Positions 44,764 through 56,302 of a DNA stretch of 64,000 bases are shown piece by piece. Each line of letters opens with the position of its first letter. Within the stretch, counting starts at the first letter, position 1. A program made the translations under genes and the position numbers. Origin of the DNA: Cryptomeria japonica (Eukaryota; Streptophyta; Pinopsida; Cupressales; Cupressaceae); the NCBI RefSeq assembly GCF_030272615.1, contig NC_081409.1:22696260-22760259 (forward strand), in the 5' to 3' direction. Below the pieces are notes generated by a model that saw only the letters and a list, made by a program, of their open reading frames with translations, was not told the DNA's origin and made no database searches.

Positions 44764-46733
44764 TGTTGGCATTTTTGATGATTGATGTTGTGATTGTCAT
44801 TGATGGACACACACTTGATCTGAGATCACTTTTTGTATGTATGAGTTAAAGCTCAACCGGTATTTGTTCCTATAGACACCCAAAATTGTCCAGTCTAATT
44901 AAATAAATATTTTATTTATTTAATTATCTAAGCTTAATCCTTCTATTAATTAAATAAATCTTTATTTATTTAATTAATTCATTTATCCTCTTCTAGCCTT
45001 ATTTCTTATTTAAATAAATACATTTATTTATTTAAATTATCCTTTTCCTAAATTAAATAAATATCTTATTTATTTAATTGATCCCACTTCCTCTATTAAT
45101 TAAATAAATCTTTATTTATTTAATTAATTCATTAACCTTTTCTACCCATGACACCTGTCATTTATCTCTTAATTCATACACTACCTACCCCTTTCATTAT
45201 TTTATTATTTCTTTTACCTACCCTTTAATCATAGCCGACCTCTTTTTACACCTCTCAATCTTATCCCTCCATTTCATATAGTGTCTTCTATATAAGAGGA
45301 TACTTCCTTCATTATCAACCCTAATCAATCATTCTAATCAATCTATGCAAGCCCCCCATTGACTACTTGACTACTCTACGCTTTTGAACATAGGTGATCC
45401 TACTTACAACCACATTCCGTTCTTTGTTGAGCTCTTGTGCACATATAAAATCTGAGAGCAAATATATCAAGCAAGATCAATGGAGATAGGAAAAATGGAG
45501 ATCCAAACCCTATTGGACATGTGATGGTATAATCTTTGTGATTTCATTTGATTTGCATTGTCTTAGGTAATCTTCATATGTTATGGTGGATCTTTGTTGT
45601 TGTTAGGCTAGGGTTTTGTGGTTGAATTCATTTAGCCTTTCAATATCATTATTATTGTTATCCATTTTCACCATATACAGTTCCAATTGGTATGATGTAT
45701 TATAGTCTTTAGACTATCAGTGTTTTTGCAGAAAGTGTTTACCGATCTCAAGTGGTATGAAGACCCCAAGCGGTTTGAGGATCTCAAGCGGTATGAAGGA
45801 ATGACGTGGCACAACTCATATTTCCCAGTCTTCATTTTGTCACACCGGTAATCGGTATTTTGTATGAACCGGTAATACTCTGTGATGAGTTACCAACTAG
45901 CATTTTGTGATGAGTTACCATCCACCGATTGTTTTGCGGTGCTGACACTCTGGCGGTGCTTTTTGTGTCATGTTACCAAATATGTCTAGATGCATTGAAC
46001 CTAGGAAATTGTATTGTAATCCTATTGGACCGACATGAAATCAGATTCCTTTATAAGGACATCATGTCTAGGGTTTTAGGTTGTTGCTAGGGTTTAAGGT
46101 GGTTGATGAGTGTTTGTAAGTGTGATTATAGAAGAGACGTTTAGGTCTGTGAGAGAAGGTAGAGTGTGAATGTGTTGAAGATTGAAATAATGCTGGAATG
46201 CATTAGGAATGAGCTATCAAGGATCTAACCAAGCAATCTGTGCTATTTGCTAGATCACTCCCTTGTTGATTACTCACATCTTCGACAAGTCTGAAGCCCT
46301 TAACCGGGTAGGCCCAAAAAGCCTTTTGTAAATCCTCTAACAAGGTGGTTCACATTTGTGGATCTAAAATCCTTTAGAAAGGTAGTCTTTAATCGGACTT
46401 ATCTCCTAACAGAGATTGAGATTGCTAACAAGATCTGTTCTAGTAAAGAACATTGTATGACCTTAACCGGTCTGGTTCCTATTCTGTAGATAGTTACTTG
46501 TGAGTTTCATCTTACCGTGGTTTTTCCCATTTGGGTTTCCACGTCAAAATCTCTTGTGTTATGGTGATTTTGCTTCTGTGGGTGAATTCATTATTTTCTA
46601 TTTGGTTTGCATGTGTGTTAACTGGTTTGTTTGCTAAATTGTTTTACCGATTTACTGCTAGACTAGTAAAGTGTTTAAGTACAAAGATTTTTGGCATACT
46701 AATTCACACACCCCCCCCTCTTAGTATTAATCA
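44764..46733 (+). repeat. Element I 3' LTR, enlarged by solo LTR M
   Basis: TGTTGGCATTTTTG to AGTATTAATCA. Without M (44871-45679 plus one GTTCC) it is 1,156 bp and aligns with 38281-39447. The target copy CTTTC follows at 46734-46738. Confidence 0.93.
44871..45679 (+). mobile_element. Solo LTR M (gypsy type) in the I 3' LTR
   Basis: 809 bp flanked by perfect GTTCC copies (44866-44870, 45680-45684). It begins TATAGACACCC and ends CATATACA. The start resembles TGTATACACC, the end of LTR J read on its own strand, so the canonical TG has probably become TA. It contains A/T-rich TTTATTTAATTAA repeats and a TATA box CTATATAAG (45288-45296). No internal region. Confidence 0.88.
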
Positions 46734-46747
46734 CTTTCATCATACCA

Positions 46748-48321
46748 TCCTTGTGAATAACATATGTATTGTTGTATCCATCATGCAAAGTTCTTCTTTG
46801 ATATTGCCAAGTTCTTCCCAAGAGCAAATGAGAACATGTCATGGGAACCACATCACATAACACCCTGTCATGATAAGAACCTATAGAAAACTCTACATAG
46901 CATTGTTCTTGGACTACAAGATGTTGATCATCAATCACCCAAGTTGCCTTATATGGTATACTATGTGGCATTCTCATTAAATTCAACTTCTCTACCATCT
47001 CTTGAGAAACAAGATTATCAAAAGAACCTGAATCAACAATTACTTTACATATTTTACCTTGGCTTAAACATTGAGTTCTGAAGATGGATATGTGTGGTTG
47101 AACTTGCTGCTGGCCTTGACCCCTTCTAAACATCAGGAAGCCACCTTCAAGTACTAGAGCAACCTTACCAAACCTCTCTTCTTCTAGTTGTTCTTCCCCT
47201 TGTGCTAATTGAACCCTTTTCTCAACCTTCTTGCTACTTTTCTCATTTATTGGACACTTAAAAGAAGGGTTCCCAACTTCATTGCATGTAAATAACCTTC
47301 CTGTGAAAACTCTTGTCCCTCTACTTGAACCAAATCTGCCTCCACCTCTATATCCTCCTCTCTGATCAGAAAATGACTCCTTTCCATTGTCATTGTTGCC
47401 TTGTCCTTATCCTTGTCCTTCATTGTTAGGCCTGATGCCCCTTCCTCTATTTTCACCACCTCTACCACTTCCTCCTTGTCTCTCTTGCTTCCTCTTTACC
47501 TTTTCTTCAGCCCTTATAGCCAACTGAAAATACTCCCCAAGTATCTTAGGTACATTCAAACCAATCTCATCTTGCAAGTTGTATCTAAGCCCATTAAGAT
47601 ATATTGTAACCTTTTCATCTTCATCTTCCAATCCACCTCTAATGCTCAATTTATGAAATTGTTTAGTATATGTCATTACATCCATATCTTTTTGTTTCAG
47701 ATTTTGTCTCAACCTCTTAGTCTGAATAGCATAATCAGTTGGAAGGAATTTATCCTTCATCATGGCCTTCATCCTACCCCATGTTGAGCTCTTAGTCATC
47801 CCTCTTTCCACTCTCTCTGTCTACACACTACTCCACCATGTTATAGTGGTTCCTCTTAACTTGGCCTTGGAAAAATTTACCTTCTTTTCCTCATTCATGT
47901 CTTCATACTCAAAGTGGTTTTCTATGGCATCAATCTGCCCCAATACCTCTTCACTATCCATTTTGCCATGATAGATAGGCAAATCAATGGTTTTCTTACT
48001 TCCACCTCCTTGTACTACCTTCAATAACCTCACCATCCTTCTCTCTTCAGGGTCTAGTTCCCCTTCTCCATTCTCTTCATTTTGATTCTCATTTGATCCA
48101 TCATTTGCTTCAGCATCTTCTTCCTCATTCTCTCTTTGTGGCCCTCTTCTAGATCCTCTCTCCAAGGCTTCCAACCTTGCCTGCAATGCTACATTCTCTC
48201 TTCTCATTTTTCTCATCTCTCTATACCTCGATTCTTCTTGTTCTCTCCTTTCTCTCCTCTCCATTTCCAAGGTCTCTTTCAACTCTTGGTTCTCCCTTGC
48301 TATTTGTTGTTTTGGAGGCAT
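46748..48321 (-). pseudogene. gag: Element G gag-protease, degenerate and truncated
   Basis: ATG at 48321 (MPPKQQIARENQELKE) starts a coiled-coil N-terminus of about 70 residues, then an acidic stretch and a capsid domain (DLPIYHGKMDSEEVLGQ, then MDVMTYTKQFHKL). A Gly/Arg-rich region and a decayed knuckle (TCNEVGNPSFKC, lacking the first Cys and the His) follow. The protease has KVIVDSGSFDNLVS with an intact D-S-G and HLLLGRTWQYQ. The frame is constant with at least two stops (near 47821 and 47407). Coding ends at 46748 after HKDG, where Copia H was inserted. The residues that appear to follow are H and I sequence. Confidence 0.88.
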
Positions 48322-48388
48322 CTTGTCTATACCCCAACTCACTACACAACTTCTCCCTCTTCCTTACTTCCCATAAGAACCTACTAGT

Positions 48389-48401
48389 GGCTCTGATACC
48401 A
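48389..48401 (-). promoter_or_regulatory. Element G primer-binding site, initiator Met tRNA
   Basis: The complement reads TGGTATCAGAGCC, three bases from the 5' LTR edge at 48405. Confidence 0.9.
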
Positions 48402-48404
48402 CTA

Positions 48405-50048
48405 TGATGCAAAGCTATTAGGTCCTTTCTCAAATATCAATTGGTCTTACACTTTGGTCTTCAAACCCCAAGGGTTCATTAGGTTTCCTTCCACACAAAG
48501 TCCCTTCAAAGAACCAAAACTTGATCCCAACTTCCACAACTTGAAACACCACTTCCTAGGGTTTTCTCACAATCTAATAAATCTGACTCAATAGGTTATA
48601 CACACCCAATCAATTGGTTCACTTACTAACCCTTACCCGGGTAACTAGGTAGGCGATTTCCTAGTAGCCATGTTCAATGGGTAATTTGCTCTTTACTCAA
48701 AATTATTTCAAAACACTTGACAAAAAAATTACATTTCCTGTTACCCTTTTAGTATTAAAATAACATATGTCAAAATCAGATATGACTCTTATGGACCAAC
48801 TATACGGACCAATACCTTGCTACTGCACATTTAGGCCTAATTAGGCCACTTTTACAAATCGAGTACCAACATACCAACTTCCCTTAATTCAAAACCTTAA
48901 AAAAGTCTTAGGTTAGGTCTCAAATCAAAGGATTTTCATTTTTTTTTGGGCAGCCACTCTCATTTGATACATCAAACCCCAAACCCTCCTATTTAGGCCT
49001 TCAAAACTAGGGCCTCCTCAAATCCACTCTTCCAATCACTTCCAGAACTTATCCTTTGGGATTCACTATATATTTGGCATGTAATAATATATTCCATATT
49101 CAAATAGTGACCTCATTAAGGCCAAACTCCTACTGCTACACATATGCCACCATTCCCATGCACCTTTCACACACAAACTTGCACTCAAAAGGTGATCACC
49201 CTTCATCCCAACTCCATCCCTGCACTTTTACCTGAATTTTAGTCTATAATACACCATTAGGGACTCATTCCTCAAGAAACAACAAATACATAAAGAGGAA
49301 TGAGCCCTAAAACTTCATTTTGACTCCCAAATCAACACAAACAAGCACCTACAACATTAGTTTTGGGACAATCAACTATATATGCACCAAATGAATTTAT
49401 TAAACCTTCCAAATGACTTCAAATAATTCTTATAACATATTAAACACCTTTCAAAGTGTTCTGGTCAAAATGAAGAGATAAATCAATAATATGTTTCAGA
49501 TTTCACTCATGAATGCAAGGAAAAATGTTGAATTTTATTGCAGCAGTTTTGGTGTTACAAAGATCAATCTTCAAAATAAACTCCAGAAACCTCTCCACAT
49601 GTGGGAAGGAGGTTTTTAAATTAAATTTTATCCCCCAAACTGAAAGCAACTCCTATAACTACCCAAGAACCAACTAGCCTTTGGAAATCCACCATTTTGA
49701 AATTGCAAAAATTGACAATTTTTGACATAACTAGAAAAACTTTCTCAACTTGACTTTATGAAATCAAAAAATTAACCTAATGCCTTAAAAATATTTAAAA
49801 TACTTTATGTACCCCAAATTTACACCTAATAAGCCTTCTTAACATTTATTACATAAATTTGTTCATTTGACAACATTGACACAAAAATTGACAATTTTGA
49901 CACAACTAGACAACTTGACTCAACCATGACAAATATTGGCTTTACATGCCTTATTACATTGTTTTAGGTCTAAAATTACCCTCATTACATCCATCCATTC
50001 CTTATAGACATGTAAGACCTTATAGGCCCCTTAGGTGCTCCTGCAGCA
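48405..50048 (-). repeat. Element G 5' LTR
   Basis: 1,644 bp, TGATGCAAAGC to TCCTGCAGCA. Partner of 33949-35580 with noticeable substitutions and small indels. Right flank CTAGG. Confidence 0.92.
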
Positions 50049-50053
50049 CTAGG

Positions 50054-52333
50054 GTATCCATTGACCAATTGGTGAAGATGGACAATCAATTTGACAGTCT
50101 TCAACAATGGATGAGTCAAGAATACCCAGAAAGTGAAGTTGTCCCATTTATTGAAGGATTAAAAAGAATGATTCAACATGATAAACATGTTGTTGATATC
50201 TTGCATGGTATTTCTCATATTGTTGATTCTAATATCATGCCTATGAAGAGTTGTGCTGAAAATCTAGGCTATACACAACTTCTTAGTCACGTTAATCATT
50301 TTGTTCCTTTGACAACCCCTATGACTATAATTCCTACCTTCACATAAAACATCATGACTACCTCTACACAAAATATCATACCTACAAATTTTAGTCATGG
50401 GGACAATACCTCTTCTTTCATTTCTCCTATCATGAGTGTTCCCCTTGTTACCCAATCACTCTCACCACCTATAAATGTTAGTCAAGGGGGCAACTCCTTC
50501 TATCACAATTCCTTTATCCCTCCCATGAGTCTTCCATGTGTTACCAAACCTTCTCCATTACCTACTTATCATAATGTCCCACCTCCTTATTCTCAATCTC
50601 TTCCTTCATTCAACAATGTTACTCCTCCCTCTCAGTCCAACGTGTCTAATTTCAATCCTTCTACGAAAGCTAAATAAATAGTCTAGCCCAAACAATGTCT
50701 TTCTTACAACAAAAAATAACTTCTATGAATCAATCCAAGTATAATGTACCCACATTTGATGTAGCAAGCCCATTATCCAATGATATTGTTAGATCCATCC
50801 TTCCTAAACATGTAGAAGTCCCTCAATTGGAACTTTATAATGGAAAAAGGTGATCACTTAACTCCTGTTAAAAAATTCCAAACTTTGTGTAGTTACTTTT
50901 CTCATGATCAAAGATTGTTAGCAAAATTGTTTACTAGAACATTAAGGGATAGAGCTTTTCAATGCTATTGTTCTTTTTCTCCTTATTCTATCACTTCTTT
51001 TCAACAATTGGGTAATGCTTTTATTCAACAATTCCACAATAATATTGGTCCTAAAGTTAATTTGACTGATTTGATGCATTGTAAATAAGGAATTAAAAAA
51101 AAGTGACTGATTTTATTGGTAGATATAAGAACTTGTATTCTCAGATTTATTTTCATGTTCTTGATGAAGATATTCAAAAGATTTTTATTGCTAATTTATA
51201 AAAAGATGTTAGAGATAAACTTCTCTTGACTGAGTTTACTTCCTTTCCACAGTTGTGCGCAATACTTCATAATTATCAATTGATTGTGAGTCAATTGGAA
51301 CAATCATCTCCTTCCATGACTCAGAGTGATAAGAGTGATAGTTCTCAACAACCGTTTATGAAGTTCAAGCCAAACAAAGGATTCATCAAATTCAATGACA
51401 ACAACAACAACAAAAGTCAACTGGTAGGTGCTACAGGCATGCCTCTTTTGTCTAGATACTTTAAAAAAGAAAAAAAAATTACTCCTTTGAATGAATCTTT
51501 GCATAGCATTATTTCTCAGTTAATACAAAGGAATGTGTTAAAACTTCCAAAAATCAAACCAATTGATCCATCTAAGACAACTTAACCTTACTTTGATACT
51601 AAATCCTTTTGTCAATGCCATTGTCAGCTTGGTCATGATACTGAAAAATGTTTTTCATTGAGAAGTAAGATTGAAGAATTGATTGATAACAATACCATAT
51701 CTGTGCCAGGTGTGAATGATAAAGGAAACAAATCTGTATCTCCTCCTAATCAAAACCTTCATACTTTCACTGATCCTTTATCATCTCATTCCACTAATGT
51801 TGTTGAGACTAATCGTCTTGCTTTCTCTCCCAATGATGTGACTATTCAATCTAATAATGTGGTGAACCTTGTAGATCAACAAGAACCTCCTAAGGATTTT
51901 TTCATAACATTTGATTCTAGTGAGACCATTAGAGAACCCGATGGTCCATTATACATAAGTGTGAAAGTCAAAGGCATACCTTCTAGAGGAGTGCTTACTG
52001 ATCCTCCTTTCATAGTTAATGTGATAACTGAAGAATTTATTTATATTTTACAATTGCATCAAGTGATATATGATGATACTAATGTGATAGTTAAATTTTT
52101 TGATGGCTTCTCTTGACCTTCTATTGGTTCTATAACACTTCCTATTGATGTTGGTGTTAAATTCTTATATGTTCAATTTGTTATCATTCCTACATCCGAT
52201 TAATTTCATGTGAAGTTGGGACATCCTTGGCTCTCTTTCATGAAAGCGATTGCTTCTAATATTCATAAGTGTTTGAAATTTCCTCATAATGATAAAATCA
52301 TAACTGTTAATCATAGCATGTATCAACCTACAA
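50054..52333 (+). pseudogene. gag: Element E gag-protease continued, degenerate
   Basis: Continues from 33948 in frame. VSIDQLVKMDNQ and an LGYTQLL segment are followed by a Pro/Ser/Asn-rich stretch (50350-50670). A frame change near 50680 leads through SMNQSKYNVPTFDVASPL, and an extra A near 50850 restores the capsid region with LLAKLFTRTLRDRAFQCY, typical of Tat gag. A zinc motif reads CQCHCQLGHDTEKC (about 51610-51655). A protease-like end has VKLGHPWLSFMKAI and KCLKFPHND (52205-52290), parallel to the D protease ([14 protein letters not shown]). Stops occur at 50345-50347, near 51087, 51583-51585 and 52114-52116. Cut by J near 52334. Confidence 0.8.
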
Positions 52334-53473
52334 TGAGGCATGGAGATTGTCGTGTGTGTGAAGTAGGGTACCTGCAACTTCAACACAAACACTCAATAGA
52401 TCATTACAAGCATGGTTAGAAAATTGAAATCAAATGAAAGATAAACCATGACAAAGTGACCTATCGCCTCCTAAGAGATGCAAGTGTGGATTTTCTCTCA
52501 GATTTGGATAAGCAATCCCAGTGACTTGACTACACCTAGACGGAGGATTTAAAATGATATGATATGCAAACTAGATGAGATTGATTATGCTAGATTGATC
52601 CAAGAGGCTAATTAAGCTAATGATATGCATGATTAAGCTATGATGATTATGCAATTAAGCTAGAATAGAGATTGATTATGCTATATGATTCAATAATTAT
52701 GATAGAATATGATCAAATTAAACTAGATCTAAGATGCAATTCCCTATAATAACAATGCTTAAATGATATGATAGAATGGATATGCCTATAGTAACAATGC
52801 TTGAAATGATCTGAGATGGGATCCTCTGTGCTCCAAAATGGGGGATATTTATAGGATTTCCAAGGCTAGGGGTGAGGTGGTAGGAATCAATAGTCAAGAT
52901 TGACTCTAAAGATATCAAGGGTGAAATTGGAGGAGGTTGGAGAAGAGGTTGGAGGGAGGGACACTTGTCATCTCTATGGTGACAAGTGTCAGGGAGCCTT
53001 GCTCATAAGAGGGCAAGTGTCCAAGGGAGGAGACATGTGGCATAAGTGCCATGTGTCTCAAGGGGAGGATATCCAACCCATAGGAGGTTAGGATAAGGAG
53101 GTTAGGATGTGCAAGATAAGATAGGGTTAGTTAAACCCAGGGTTAGGTGGTTAGAAGTTAGGAGGCATGTGGGTAATTTGAATTTAAAAATTCAAATAAT
53201 AGGAAAAGGCTAATTAAATTTCAACAACTCATAAATTGATTTGTTTTAATTAATTAGGGGATTACAAGGAATGAATTAAATGGGGGGATGATTAATTAAT
53301 CAAAGGGGACTATTAAAATGAACTTATTAAATAAATCCTTAGATTTATTAATAAGTAGATGAATGGGAGAATTTAATCAAATTGCTAATGAATTCAATTA
53401 AATTGGGAAGGGGGATTAATTAAATAATTGCTTATTTAATTAATTATTTTCAGACCATTTTAAGGTGTATACA
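52334..53473 (-). repeat. Element J 3' LTR
   Basis: About 1.14 kb ending GTGTATACA (TGTATACAC on the minus strand), next to a TTTTGCCCCTCTTTGAAG polypurine complement. TATA box: complement of about 52845-52855 (CCTATAAATAT). The interior is A/T-rich with TTAATTAAT runs as in D. The partner LTR is outside the window. Confidence 0.65.
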
Positions 53474-54286
53474 TTTTGCCCCTCTTTGAAGTGAGGTGTG
53501 ATGACGTGTCAAGAATAATCTCATTTTGATGATGTTGAAGCGATATTGATTCGATAGGATGCCCCAAATACTGATTGATAAATTGTGATACGATGATGCC
53601 CCCTCGGTAGATTAATTGAGATAATTGACCTTTGGAATGTTTGGATCATTGCGAAATTGATTTCCTGATTAGAAGTGATTTAATGTCTGCAACGTTGATT
53701 GATGAAAGTGTGATTTCTTCGATCACGATGATGTGGTTCTGGATGTGATGATTGATAGAGTTTGATTGAATTCGATAAGATTGATTAGATTGATAAGATT
53801 GAGATCTAGTATGGTTTTAGGAATGCCACCTCCTATATAAGACAAAGATGATCAAAGAATTTGGTTTCAAGAATCATATATCCTATACAAGACTTGATCA
53901 AAATAATTGGTTCCAGGAAAGATACATCTTGTATAAGACATGATAGAATAGATCAAGTGAGATTGATTGATAGAATTGATAAGATTGATTGGATAAAGAG
54001 TTGACAGTTTGTTGATATCATGTTGTAGGAAGATTCAGATATGTTGGTGTGGGTTCATTTGAGGGGGTAGCATAATATTTGTGCCAGGTCAAAAATATTT
54101 GGAGAGAGTAGAAATTTAGTGGACCTTTGAGAATACTTTAGGAGTAATATAGTAGTTAAACATGATGCCCATCATGTCCTACCATATTCTTTTAATACAT
54201 CAATGAATTAGAAGAATGAATAAATCCATGAAGATGGGATGATGTGCATTTGGGAGAGTGTGTAGCAAGAATTCTTTTGTATCTAA
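53474..54286 (-). other. Element J 3' non-coding region
   Basis: No coding frame. Repeated TATAAGACA / GATCAA / AATTGGTTCCAGGAA units occur about three times between 53810 and 53950, reminiscent of the repeats at the same place in D. Confidence 0.6.
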
Positions 54287-55078
54287 TGTTAGGATTCCCA
54301 AAGATACTGAGAGGGGCGGGGGGGGTGAATCAGTATCTGACTGGTTGGATAATTTTCTTAACTTATAACATGAAAAGCATATTAAAACTGTGTACCAGTA
54401 AACCAAAAATAATGCAGTAAATAAGAATAGAAACCACTACATAAGAGACACACCATAACACAATATTTTAACGAGGAAACCCGATGTGGGAAAAACCTCG
54501 GTGGGATTTGTGACCCACAATATTTGCTTACTGGCCAATAAGGGATTATTATTGTCTACAATAGGGGCCTGCACATGCAAGAAGACCAAGTGCCTAGAGC
54601 TCACTGCTCAGTTACAAAGAAGTCACACTGACTTACAAAATTGGATTTTACAAATCCAATGTCTTATACTGCTTTAGATCAACATCTTCTATGCCAGATT
54701 CAGTACCGGTTTAAGCTTTGCAATATACATAAACCCTTATCATAATAATTTGCACATTAGGTCTGCTATATCCTTTTCATACTTCGCACTTTAAATGATC
54801 TATAATGATCTCATACATATATGAGTCATATTACAATCCACCATGTTGGCTTACAAAAGATTTTACAATTAATTACAAAATACATTTATACAAAATTCAT
54901 GTCAGCCATGGTGTCGGTAATCTTCCTTTTTTGGTTTTGGTAATCTGTATGCCAGTGTAGAGTCTGTCAGTGCTGGTGCCTATGCTTGCCTGCCGGTATC
55001 ACATGATTGTAAGATTTCCATCAATGACAATACATTCAATCACCTACAATTTCTCATTGGAGTGTGCATTTGCCAACA
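54287..55078 (-). repeat. Element K 3' LTR
   Basis: 792 bp, TGTTAGGATTCC at the left (with the GATACTGAGAGGGG signature) and TTTGCCAACA at the right. The minus strand thus begins TGTTGGCAAATGC after the polypurine block shared with A, H, I and L. Confidence 0.88.
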
Positions 55079-55279
55079 ATCTCCCCCTTTGGCATTGATG
55101 GCAACACTCATGAGAAAAATAAAAAAGTGTCCAAAATGATGTCTAGAAAGGAATCTACCAAAATTGTCTTACCAAAATTGTGTGCCCAAAAATGTATGCT
55201 CCCCCTGAGTTGATGATGTCCTGTTCTGATCATTTTTCTCATCTCACTACTCCCCCTTTGACATCAATGACAAAGGTTG
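55079..55279 (-). promoter_or_regulatory. Element K 3' region with polypurine-like tracts
   Basis: The complements of 55079-55091 (CCAAAGGGGGAGAT), 55196-55209 (ACTCAGGGGGAGCAT) and 55248-55262 (TGTCAAAGGGGGAGT) form the same series as in A: Copia-type ACTCAGGGGGAG and TGTCAAAGGGGGAG plus the LTR-adjacent copy. Confidence 0.8.
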
Positions 55280-56302
55280 TCATTCGATGTTAGTGGAGTG
55301 TGATTCTTGCCTAGATTTTTGTAACCGATGGGCTACAATCTGGAAAATATCCGCCAAAACCAAATTTAAACTACTGCTGAATCTTTTGCTATCCTGTAAT
55401 GCCTCTTGTGTTCTCTGAACTGTACCGGTGAGTATCTGCATTTTATCTTCCGGTGTTTTGAGTTCGGGAACCAGAGCCTCAGATATTTCTTTTCTCAAAG
55501 AAATGAGGTAATCTAGTTTGGGACCAAGTTTACATTTTAGGCTCTTTGCCTGATCCTTTATTTTCTCTTTATCCTTTTCTAACTTCTCAATTTTCTCTTC
55601 AAGATCTACAATTTTCTTTTCTATTTCTAAAAATGAATCTGATGTGCCTATTAGATTGTCAGAAATATTGTTAATCTCAGTTTGTGTTTTGTTGATCTTC
55701 GAATCTATGTCCTGTGTCAAGATGTCGGTTTTGCATGTATCCCTATACAGTTTCTTGAAATCCAAAATTGTTTCTCCTAGTGCCGGTAATAAGGTTTCTA
55801 TTTGTTCCTTATTCTTCTTTACTATTTCCTCAAAGAATTTCTCTTTCTTCTTATACATCCTCTCTTTGAATGTGTCTTCATTGATTTGATCAACTGTCAA
55901 AATGTTGCCGGTGATGAATTTAGACAATGTGTCTAATTGACTTAAAGACTCTTTATTATCCACAATGCACTTGGGTGCTACCAATTTAACAACAGGAATT
56001 GTGTCACCAATAGCCTTATAGGCTTGTGCATTACACTCTGTGATTTTCTTTATTGAGTCCAGTAAGACCTCTGTTACATTTGTAGGCCAAAATTCTGCTA
56101 TAGAAGTACCAGATGTCAGCCCAACAATTTTCACAATCTCCATGCTGTCAGTTGTAGTAGTAACCTTGCTTGTTTTGACCTCTGGTAGGTCAATTTGTGT
56201 TTGCATTTCTATTAGAAAAGGTTTAGGCTTTTCAGTTTTTATCAGTGGCACTGTCTCCATTTGAACTTTTACATCAACTTGTTTTTGTTCCGATTTCTTC
56301 AT
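55280..56302 (-). CDS. Element K coiled-coil protein, 3' part of a longer ORF
   Basis: 340 codons open from ATG 56302 (MKKSEQKQVDVKVQ) to the stop at 55280 (SRQESHSTNIE). Coding character continues upstream to 56788 as Lys/Glu/Thr/Val-rich sequence with a few stops, so this ATG is probably not the original start. Residues about 60-110 include SIAEFWPTNVTEVLLDSIKK. Residues 195-270 are a strong coiled coil (EIEKKIVDLEEKIEKLEKD). No zinc knuckle, enzyme motif, signal peptide or membrane segment. Its position just before the 3' polypurine region equals that of the I and L ORF2 tail, so an analogous structural role is inferred. Confidence 0.6.
   Translation of the reverse strand: MKKSEQKQVDVKVQMETVPLIKTEKPKPFLIEMQTQIDLPEVKTSKVTTTTDSMEIVKIVGLTSGTSIAEFWPTNVTEVLLDSIKKITECNAQAYKAIGDTIPVVKLVAPKCIVDNKESLSQLDTLSKFITGNILTVDQINEDTFKERMYKKKEKFFEEIVKKNKEQIETLLPALGETILDFKKLYRDTCKTDILTQDIDSKINKTQTEINNISDNLIGTSDSFLEIEKKIVDLEEKIEKLEKDKEKIKDQAKSLKCKLGPKLDYLISLRKEISEALVPELKTPEDKMQILTGTVQRTQEALQDSKRFSSSLNLVLADIFQIVAHRLQKSRQESHSTNIE

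Larger units (their letters stand above)
38281..46733 (+). mobile_element. Element I: non-autonomous LTR retrotransposon with ORF1 (gag-like) and novel ORF2
   Basis: LTRs 38281-39447 and 44764-46733 (the latter enlarged by solo LTR M), perfect CTTTC duplication (38276-38280, 46734-46738), initiator-Met primer site, and polypurine tract 44751-44763. Between them are ORF1 (39498-40775) and ORF2 (41223-44503). No protease, integrase, RT or RNase H motif is present. The same layout recurs in L on the other strand. Ends, primer site and polypurine block match the Copia elements A and H, so I infer trans-mobilisation by a Sirevirus-like partner. Confidence 0.92.
35581..46747 (+). mobile_element. 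Copia remnant H (35581-38280 and 46739-46747), split by element I
   Basis: What remains is the C-terminal part of RT, RNase H, the 3' untranslated region with polypurine tracts and a 3' LTR of the C family. The 5' LTR, gag, protease, integrase and most of RT are absent. The left edge coincides exactly with the end of the G 3' LTR. H lies in the G protease coding region, which resumes at 46748. Confidence 0.85.
33949..50048 (-). mobile_element. Element G: gypsy element in E gag, mostly deleted, host of H and I
   Basis: LTRs 33949-35580 and 48405-50048 with a perfect CTAGG duplication (33944-33948, 50049-50053). On the minus strand: 5' LTR 48405-50048, initiator-Met primer site, gag and protease down to 46748. 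RT, RNase H, integrase and the polypurine tract are missing. Copia remnant H occupies their place. The gag and protease style (HDGYNNTY...KDG after LLLGRTWQ) suggests a chromovirus-like gypsy, but this is inferred. Confidence 0.88.

Noticed and set aside
46699-46747. C-terminal extension of the G protease
   Set aside because: The last codons are H and I LTR sequence read through the junction. G coding stops at 46748.
49946-50053. Start of a host gene at 49946
   Set aside because: The frame before 50054 is element G LTR. The true upstream coding is E gag at 33742-33948.
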